Of a stretch of 40,323 nt of DNA, positions 35,051 through 40,323 are shown in pieces. The notes beneath the pieces are model-generated. The model saw only the letters and a list, made by a program, of their open reading frames with translations. It searched no databases and had not been told where the DNA came from. Location of the stretch: positions 1 through 40,323 of the forward strand of contig JACQFZ010000002.1 in NCBI GenBank assembly GCA_016199745.1, written 5' to 3'. Position numbers and translations under genes: made by a program. This DNA is from Gammaproteobacteria bacterium. GTDB lineage: Bacteria > Pseudomonadota > Gammaproteobacteria > Acidiferrobacterales > Sulfurifustaceae. Position 1 is the first letter of the stretch; each line of letters begins with the position of its first letter.

Positions 35051-37175
35051 GTTTCAGCACGACGCGCTACTCATCTTAATTATTTGCTCCTGGATACCCG
35101 TGGCAATCGCGGCGGCGCTTATCTTGGTGCAAATGCGTTCTTATCGTCAGATTGATGAGGCGCGCGTGGAGGGTCGTCTCAACCAAGCAAAGGCCTCTCT
35201 AAATAGCCATCTACTAGGCGTCGAGGCCGCCGCCGAAATCTTGCTGGCGAGCAGAGAATTAAACGAGTTTTTCTTCGTGACGGAATCCATACGGCCTATG
35301 ACTAGGAACCGGCTGTATGCGCGAACCTCTTTGTTAAAGAAAAAAGCGTCAGACATATCAGCCTTTACAGTTGTGAACAGGGCATCGGAAGCCCTATTTT
35401 CAGCTCCAGTGTCGGACATCAAAAAACTGCCAAGGGTTAGCCCCGATCACTACGGATTTTCACTAATCGATCAGAACACATTGCGTTATTACCGGCCGAT
35501 TGAGTATGACGATCAGGAATTTCCAGGGCCGGCTGCAAAATTGAGGGGTTTCCTCATTTTAGATATAGATCTTCGGTCATGGAGGAGTTCGCTGGGTGAT
35601 ACCGTAAAGATTAATAAAATCTCCAAGCAACCATCCATTTTCGGTATTGATTTGGAGATTGTAGACAATGACGCAGTAAGCCCTGGACAGTACCTTCCGT
35701 ATCTACTCGTGCTGCTTATCGTGCTTGCGTTCACCACCATGGTGGGACTGCACCTAACGCGCTCGCGAATCGTTAAGCCCATCACAAACCTGACGGATTA
35801 TGTGCGTCAACAGATGGATACCACTCCAGGGTCGACACAGCACCACGAGTTGGCTGTATTGAAAGAGTCGTTCGAGACCTACATCCGGTACGAAAAGGAG
35901 TTGCAAGCAAAGCTGCTACAGCAATCGACGCTTGCCGCTATCGGACGAACCACACAAATGCTGGCGCACGACGTGCGCAAACCGTTTTCCATGCTAACGA
36001 CTTTTCTGCACTTGACCCGCAATGCCAAAGATCAGGCAGATTTTAATTCCTTACGCCGCAGGCTGGTTCCTGAAATCGACAAGGCCGTTATTTCAGTGCA
36101 GGGCCTAATTCGCGACATCATGGAAGTGGGCAGCAATAGAAAGCCGGACAAGGAGATCGTGCATCTATCGTCGCTGATCCAGACAACACTTTATGAAGCG
36201 TTTCGAATAAAACCGCGTCGTGACATTAAATTTCGCTACGCGCTAAATCATCGTCAGGCTTTGTATGTTGATCCGATAAAAGCGTCCCGCGTATTTTCTA
36301 ATATCACTTCGAATGCCCTAGAGGCAATGCGAAGCGGCGGTGAAATTTGGTTTCAAACCAGGGAAATGGATAATCGTTCGCCGCGAATGATGGAGATTAC
36401 GATAGGGAACAGCCACAGCTTTGTTCCGAAGAAGAAAAGAGATCAGATCTTCGACCTATTTTTTACGGAAGGGAAACAAGGCGGTGTTGGCTTAGGGCTT
36501 GCTATCGTGAAGAAATTGGTTATCGATCACGACGGAGAGATAAAGTGCGAATCGTCGGAAAAGAGGGGGACCGAATTTATCTTTACGTTGCCTATGACCG
36601 ATGCGATTTCAGAGGATGTCACGGAATCTCTACCGTCTGCCAGCGATGAAATCGTTTCCGCACTAGAAGCCATGGGGCATCAATCGGTCGAGTTATCTAA
36701 ATCAAATGATAATGAGACGAGACTGGCAGGGCGAATAATCGATATCGTCAGGCAATTAGGACGGCCAGTGAAAGTCTTAATCGCCGATGACGAATCGCTT
36801 TATCAGCGAGTTCTCGAATCGTATATCGAAGAATTACCCCTTAAACCGCACGTGCAGCTAGCATTTACTCAAAGCGCCGAAAAAGCGTTGGAGATCCTGG
36901 GCAACGAGTGCTTCGATGTCGTCATCATGGATGTAAATTTTGGTAAGGGAAAGCTTAATGGATTCGAAGCGGTCAAGCGGTTACGAGAGCAGGGCAATCG
37001 AGCAACTATTTGCACTCACTCGAACCACGGTGTCCTGGAGTATCAAAGCAGAGCTATTGAATCAGGCTCGAATGTATTCATGCTCAAACCCATGAGCAAA
37101 GCGCATTTATTGGATTTAATTCATTCCACAGTAACTGAGCATGCATCGTCGCGCAGCAGCCCAGAGCTGATGTGA
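35040..37175 (+). CDS. Hybrid histidine kinase with periplasmic sensor and receiver
   Basis: A 711-residue inner-membrane kinase. TM1 lies at about 10–31, an extracytoplasmic sensor at about 35–215 and TM2 at about 219–238. Then come a HAMP-like segment (241–290) and a dimerisation domain with phospho-acceptor H310 (LAHDVRKPF). The ATPase domain has N box NITSNALEA (421–429) and G2 box GVGLGLAI (482–489), with a degenerate G1 region. It ends in a receiver with DD583–584, D631 and K683. Its start lies inside the binding-protein gene (11-nt overlap), which implies co-translation and a shared ligand-sensing complex. The output partner is unknown. Confidence 0.9.
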   Translation: MRRKFQHDALLILIICSWIPVAIAAALILVQMRSYRQIDEARVEGRLNQAKASLNSHLLGVEAAAEILLASRELNEFFFVTESIRPMTRNRLYARTSLLKKKASDISAFTVVNRASEALFSAPVSDIKKLPRVSPDHYGFSLIDQNTLRYYRPIEYDDQEFPGPAAKLRGFLILDIDLRSWRSSLGDTVKINKISKQPSIFGIDLEIVDNDAVSPGQYLPYLLVLLIVLAFTTMVGLHLTRSRIVKPITNLTDYVRQQMDTTPGSTQHHELAVLKESFETYIRYEKELQAKLLQQSTLAAIGRTTQMLAHDVRKPFSMLTTFLHLTRNAKDQADFNSLRRRLVPEIDKAVISVQGLIRDIMEVGSNRKPDKEIVHLSSLIQTTLYEAFRIKPRRDIKFRYALNHRQALYVDPIKASRVFSNITSNALEAMRSGGEIWFQTREMDNRSPRMMEITIGNSHSFVPKKKRDQIFDLFFTEGKQGGVGLGLAIVKKLVIDHDGEIKCESSEKRGTEFIFTLPMTDAISEDVTESLPSASDEIVSALEAMGHQSVELSKSNDNETRLAGRIIDIVRQLGRPVKVLIADDESLYQRVLESYIEELPLKPHVQLAFTQSAEKALEILGNECFDVVIMDVNFGKGKLNGFEAVKRLREQGNRATICTHSNHGVLEYQSRAIESGSNVFMLKPMSKAHLLDLIHSTVTEHASSRSSPELM

Positions 37176-37212
37176 CGAAGCGCTGACATGCTTGCTATTG
37201 GATATTTATTGG

Positions 37213-37235
37213 GTCAAACGTTCTCCTGGTTTGAC
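37213..37235 (+). terminator. Hairpin after the kinase gene
   Basis: GTCAAAC and GTTTGAC pair around a 9-nt loop, 38 nt after the kinase stop. No T-run follows (GAATAAATC), so it is a weak terminator candidate. The remaining gap to 37512 shows no gene. It contains GATAAC twice (near 37472 and 37487) and a GGGAG ribosome binding site for the next gene. Confidence 0.35.
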
Positions 37236-37512
37236 GAATAAATCTCCGAGATTGGTGACTGCGAAAAATAAAACGAATTTGCGATGCATTTTCGTCAGAG
37301 TGAGAGATGTAAGCCTCTGCAAGAAAATTACGTTGTAGAACGTACGCGCTTACGGGGGAGTTCTGGTGCCTGTCGAGACCGCAACGCGTAAAGGCGACTA
37401 GCAACCCTTCTGAATAAAGTGCGGGCGGGGTAAGGAGAGTACGACGTAGTAGTGTGTGACATGTGGTGGTGATAACGTATTGATGCGATAACCATCACAG
37501 GGAGCACATCAC

Positions 37513-38061
37513 GTGTTTGAAGAAGAAAAACTTCACCGTCTCGATCACCAACAAACCGAAGATCGCTATCTACGTGTTCGTGAACTGGTGTACGAGCGAA
37601 TTATGAAGAAATGGTCCGTGACAGCAGCCGGCATTTCGTTCCACGACTGCGTAACGGCGGATAAATGGAAAGCCCTAACAGGTCCGAATGTGCGGGAGAC
37701 ACGCGCTAGTTGGTGGTGGGCAGAGCAATTTTCGGTCTATCAAAATCAGCCCAACCGGTTCGAGATTACGTTATCCAATTGCGGCCAATTAGGTGCTTTG
37801 TGTTATGGCCGCACTTCCCGGGCAGGTAGGAACACTAGGCTAGACTTAATAGAAGCAATACCACTCAAACCGTCGCCGCTCAATACGCGCGCTGTGCCGA
37901 TAATCGTACAGGCGGGCGTAATGTTTGCAGATTTGGTCGGCGCGTCCGAAATCTGGATCATAGACCCGGATCCGAAACTTGAGGGGTTGTATAGCCAGGA
38001 ACAGTTCGGTGGCCGGGAGCCGTACCATAAGGGTCGCATCGGTCAGAGGAGGATTTTATGA
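37513..38061 (+). CDS. Unknown protein, possibly GNAT-like fold
   Basis: A 182-residue soluble protein starting with GTG behind CAGGGAG. I do not recognise a family with certainty. The order of segments (LGALCYGRTSRAG, RLDLIEAIPLKP, RAVPIIVQAGVMFADLVGAS, EIWIIDPDPKLEGLYSQEQF) resembles strands 4–5 and helices 3–4 of an acetyltransferase. However, the canonical acetyl-CoA loop is not evident. Its stop overlaps the next gene by ATGA, and a third gene overlaps that one, so it heads a compact three-gene operon. Confidence 0.6.
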   Translation: MFEEEKLHRLDHQQTEDRYLRVRELVYERIMKKWSVTAAGISFHDCVTADKWKALTGPNVRETRASWWWAEQFSVYQNQPNRFEITLSNCGQLGALCYGRTSRAGRNTRLDLIEAIPLKPSPLNTRAVPIIVQAGVMFADLVGASEIWIIDPDPKLEGLYSQEQFGGREPYHKGRIGQRRIL

Positions 38062-38261
38062 GACGCAATATCAATCCATTTACGCCTGAGGGCTTGAAAG
38101 AGATCGAGGAGATCTTAGACAAGCACGACAAGGATTTGGACGCGGCGGTCGAGCGTTCGAAAATTAACGTCAACGAGGAGCCGGGTGGAGCGTTGACGGT
38201 CCCAAGCGAGATCGATTTACGTCGTGACCGGAAAAAAATGAAGGAGGGGAAAGATGACTAG
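38058..38261 (+). CDS. Small charged protein of unknown function
   Basis: A 67-residue hydrophilic protein, rich in lysine, aspartate and glutamate, with no hydrophobic segment (MRRNINPFTPEGLKEIEEIL … DRKKMKEGKDD). A strong AGGAGG box precedes the ATG, which overlaps the previous stop as ATGA. Its end overlaps the next gene by 8 nt. The helical charged pattern would suit a small adaptor or antitoxin-like protein, but nothing proves this. Confidence 0.6.
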   Translation: MRRNINPFTPEGLKEIEEILDKHDKDLDAAVERSKINVNEEPGGALTVPSEIDLRRDRKKMKEGKDD

Positions 38262-38439
38262 CAACAAGATTGATATCGAGAAAGACGATATCGAAACCAT
38301 GGCCAAGAAGCTTGACCAAAACATGGCCCGAATTGAGCGCAACGCGGCGAGAGTTGAGCAGGCGATCATTGCGCATCGCGGGTTCCGTGAATTCAGGATT
38401 GAACTCGAAACCGCTCCCGACAACGATCAAAAAAGTTAG
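38254..38439 (+). CDS. Small helical charged protein of unknown function
   Basis: A 61-residue protein with heptad-like helical sequence (IETMAKKLDQNMARIERNAARVEQAI) and a GFREFRIELE end. The ATG sits in the end of the previous gene behind GGAGGGG. It may form a coiled coil or pair with the 67-residue protein. A terminator-like hairpin follows 15 nt after the stop. Confidence 0.6.
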   Translation: MTSNKIDIEKDDIETMAKKLDQNMARIERNAARVEQAIIAHRGFREFRIELETAPDNDQKS

Positions 38440-38454
38440 GATGTAAGACAGACC

Positions 38455-38486
38455 GGTAGCCGGTCTTATATAAAACACCGGCTACC
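38455..38486 (+). terminator. Perfect 10-bp hairpin after the three-gene operon
   Basis: GGTAGCCGGT and ACCGGCTACC pair around a 12-nt AT-rich loop. The following sequence (GTCTCCTCTTGCTG) is only moderately T-rich. From here to 38724 I see no gene, only weak AT-rich sequence. Confidence 0.6.
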
Positions 38487-38724
38487 GTCTCCTCTTGCTG
38501 GATTTGGTTTCCGCTACTGGATCAGCGTGCCCTACCAATTAATTTAGAAAGGGTCTGGCAGTGCTGACAAGCACTTTCCCGGTTGCGGTATGTAATTGTG
38601 AATCGCCAAATGGTCCTCCTGGAAATAATCCGCGAGAGATATGAGGATACCGAACATTCCTCGAACTGGGCGTCAGGGATCATGAAAAAAAAGATCATCC
38701 TTCAGAAAACCTAGAATTGACGCA

Positions 38725-39261
38725 ATGGCTGGCGGTAATTCTGTTGGATTAATTTACGAAAAAATCGACTCGCTGTGCGACCGCGACATCATAGTCACAC
38801 GCCCACCGACGGTATTCAAAGACGTGCGGCGGGCGATCAAACCCGATTTTCCGGACTCGCGTTTGCAGTACGACAATTTCAACGGGCAGGCGGCCATCGG
38901 TTTTGGTTCCATGTTGGGAAAGCATGGCTGGGACTGGATCAAGTTCTCGGTCGAGGGAAACGCGCCGAGAGATCTGCACATACCAAGCGACGCGTATCTT
39001 AATGAGAACCGGTTATTGTGCACCACGGAGTTCGGCGACGAAGACGAGTGGCGCGCGCGACTCGTGAGCGAGATCTCGCAGCAGCGGCTCTACCTGTTAG
39101 TCGAATTGGGCATAAACCTCCGGGAGGGCGAACGCCAAAAAACGTGGCGACCGGCTTTTGGCGGTGTGCTGGAGTCGTATTTCCCACGTGCGCTGAAAGT
39201 TCTGGACGCGTGCCTGACGAATGCGCCGTCGTGCTGGTGTGTGCGAGATACGCGCTACTAA
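38725..39261 (+). CDS. Unknown soluble protein
   Basis: A 178-residue protein without signal peptide or membrane segments. Notable segments are GLIYEKIDSLCDRDIIVTRP, GSMLGKHGWDWIKFSVEG and LLVELGINLREGERQ, with cysteines near the end (CWCVRDTRY). No family was recognised. The ribosome binding site is weak and no partner gene overlaps it. It lies between the overlapping operon and the second GNAT copy. The reading frame is clean and codon use is similar to its neighbours, which is the main support for it being a gene. Confidence 0.5.
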   Translation: MAGGNSVGLIYEKIDSLCDRDIIVTRPPTVFKDVRRAIKPDFPDSRLQYDNFNGQAAIGFGSMLGKHGWDWIKFSVEGNAPRDLHIPSDAYLNENRLLCTTEFGDEDEWRARLVSEISQQRLYLLVELGINLREGERQKTWRPAFGGVLESYFPRALKVLDACLTNAPSCWCVRDTRY

Positions 39262-39459
39262 GTAACGGCATTTACGTTGTTACAACAAATCATCGGTCAT
39301 ATCGCCACGGTCGACCTCACGTCTCACCGTTGGGTTAGGTTTAATGCGGCGGAATGCTGGTAGCTCTGGGGGCGGATTGGGCATTCGACAAATTCGTATC
39401 ACGACGACAATTGAAGCGATGTAACACTTTTCACTATCGGCGATCGTTCTATCTGCCTT

Positions 39460-39465
39460 TATAAT
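39460..39465 (+). promoter_or_regulatory. Candidate -10 box, GNAT gene copy 2
   Basis: TATAAT in the same TTTATAATTCGTCG context as copy 1, with the CGGCGATCGTT motif also conserved upstream. The conservation of this non-coding block in both copies supports a functional promoter. Confidence 0.55.
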
Positions 39466-39502
39466 TCGTCGAACCGCTAAATCAAGGATGACAAGTAACA
39501 TC

Positions 39503-40120
39503 ATGACCGACCTGCGCATGGAATCATTACGTGGCGAGCAAATCAGAAAACAGCTTCGCCCGCTCTCCGAGCTTCGTATCGCCGTATTTCGCGACTGGCC
39601 CTATTTGTACGAGGGCAGCTTGGAATACGAAGCACACTATCTCGAAACTTATATGCGCTGTCTCCGGAGCCTCATCGTGCTGCTATGGGACGACGACAAG
39701 TGCGTCGGCGCAACGACCGTATTGCCGCTCGCGGATGCAGCGGCTGAATGGCAGCGACCGTTTGTTGAAAAAGGATTCGACTTGAGTCAGATCGACTATT
39801 TCGGCGAGTCAGTGATCCTCAAATCTTATCGGGGCCGCGGCTACGGCGTTGCGTTTTTCAAGGCGCGCGAAGCGCATGCGCATGAGTTGAGTTTGCCTAT
39901 CTGCGCATTCTGTTCGGTCGAACGCCCCGCCAACCATCCGGGAAAACCCGCCAACTATATTCCCAACGATGGATTTTGGACGCACCGCGGTTATCACAAA
40001 GTGCCAGAGATGAAGACCACGTTTTCGTGGCCTGATATCGGCGCGACGGAATCAACCGAAAAGCCGATGACGTTTTGGATGCGGGACTTCCGAGTTGGCT
40101 CGGCAGGCAAGTCGAGCTAG
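39503..40120 (+). CDS. GNAT-family N-acetyltransferase, copy 2
   Basis: About 205 residues, nearly identical to the protein at 31552–32160 over its whole length (DWPYLYEGSLEYEAHYLETYM, LKSYRGRGYGVAFF, NDGFWTHRGYHKVP, TFWMRDF). The acetyl-CoA loop RGRGYG is intact. Many differences are conservative or silent, so both copies look functional. Its start is chosen as in copy 1; the ATG at 39488 is the alternative. Homology continues upstream of the gene into the promoter. An insertion sequence begins about 65 nt after its stop. Confidence 0.85.
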   Translation: MTDLRMESLRGEQIRKQLRPLSELRIAVFRDWPYLYEGSLEYEAHYLETYMRCLRSLIVLLWDDDKCVGATTVLPLADAAAEWQRPFVEKGFDLSQIDYFGESVILKSYRGRGYGVAFFKAREAHAHELSLPICAFCSVERPANHPGKPANYIPNDGFWTHRGYHKVPEMKTTFSWPDIGATESTEKPMTFWMRDFRVGSAGKSS

Positions 40121-40183
40121 TCTGGCGAGGATGTCTTTTGCTGTCTGCTTGCCTTAAACCCGCCATCATCCATCATCATGTCT

Positions 40184-40323
40184 AGGGCGTGTCCTCATTC
40201 TGCGTTAGCGCTCTGTTTTAGCTGATTTCTGGTCGATTTATGAGACCCTTTGCTTGAGATGGAGGGATTTTGTAAATGGTCAGAAAAGTATTGGACGATG
40301 GATTGTGGGATCAACTTCAAGTC
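40184..40323 (+). mobile_element. Left end of an insertion sequence, probably IS5-type
   Basis: The sequence from AGGGCGTGTCCTCATTCTGC resembles terminal inverted repeats of IS5-family elements, with CTAG or TA at the junction as possible target duplication. A transposase-like start follows about 90 nt later. The right part of the element lies outside the window, so the family remains a guess. Confidence 0.5.
40276..40323 (+). CDS. Transposase, N-terminal fragment cut by the window end
   Basis: ATG behind a GGAGGGAT-like box; 16 codons are visible, MVRKVLDDGLWDQLQV. The DDGLWDQLQ pattern matches the N-termini of IS5-family (DDE) transposases. The frame runs to the last base of the window. 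Confidence 0.5.
   Translation, partial: MVRKVLDDGLWDQLQV

Noticed and set aside
1-40323. tRNA or rRNA genes
   Set aside because: No cloverleaf with a TTCRANTC arm or CCA end and no rRNA sequence was recognised on either strand.

Overview
The window looks like a chromosomal segment from a gammaproteobacterium. It carries the canonical order tuf–S10–spc–alpha (tuf, rpsJ … rpoA, rplQ), followed further on by divergent uvrA and MFS-transporter genes and ssb, a neighbourhood known from several non-enteric gammaproteobacterial lineages. The genus cannot be fixed from the sequence. The housekeeping part is GC-rich; several accessory genes, above all the Shedu-like gene near 21 kb and the genes at 33–37 kb, are visibly more AT-rich.

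Region 1 (1–15.3 kb, + strand): one long translation supercluster: EF-Tu, 27 ribosomal protein genes, SecY and RpoA, tightly packed with many ATGA or TAATG overlaps, closed by a clear terminator after rplQ. Two oddities stand out. The rpsJ gene lacks about its first 20 codons and begins 5 nt after the tuf stop. Four intergenic gaps (rpsC–rplP, rpsQ–rplN, rplN–rplX, rpsH–rplF) hold copies of a palindromic CCCTCCCC/GGGGAGGG repeat.

Region 2 (15.3–28 kb): SAM hydroxide adenosyltransferase; a CDF metal transporter plus RtcB RNA ligase pair; a small membrane protein of the MscS-related TM-helix family; an EpsA-like LuxR regulator; a decayed duplicate of the TM-helix gene's 3' end; a Shedu/DUF4263-like defence nuclease; then uvrA, an MFS transporter, a TylF-like methyltransferase and ssb.

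Region 3 (28–40.3 kb): an accessory regulatory region with many unfamiliar genes. It has a stand-alone LuxR-type HTH protein, three csrA-like genes in tandem (one divergent, one frameshifted), a candidate structured RNA, two paralogous unknown genes each preceded by a coupled micro-ORF, and a glycine-zipper membrane protein. Next come a GNAT acetyltransferase and an ANTAR response regulator, then an overlapping trio of a GNAT paralog with an in-frame TGA, a PotD-like periplasmic binding protein and a hybrid histidine kinase. It ends with an overlapping three-gene operon of unknown function, another orphan, a second copy of the first GNAT with its upstream region, and the start of an insertion sequence.

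The most attractive candidate for an undescribed system is the 31.5–37.2 kb signalling block. A GNAT enzyme, a polyamine-type binding protein without ABC partners and a hybrid kinase are translationally coupled, next to an ANTAR output protein and a csrA array. A small-molecule signal made or modified by the GNAT and read through the binding protein would fit, but that is inference.
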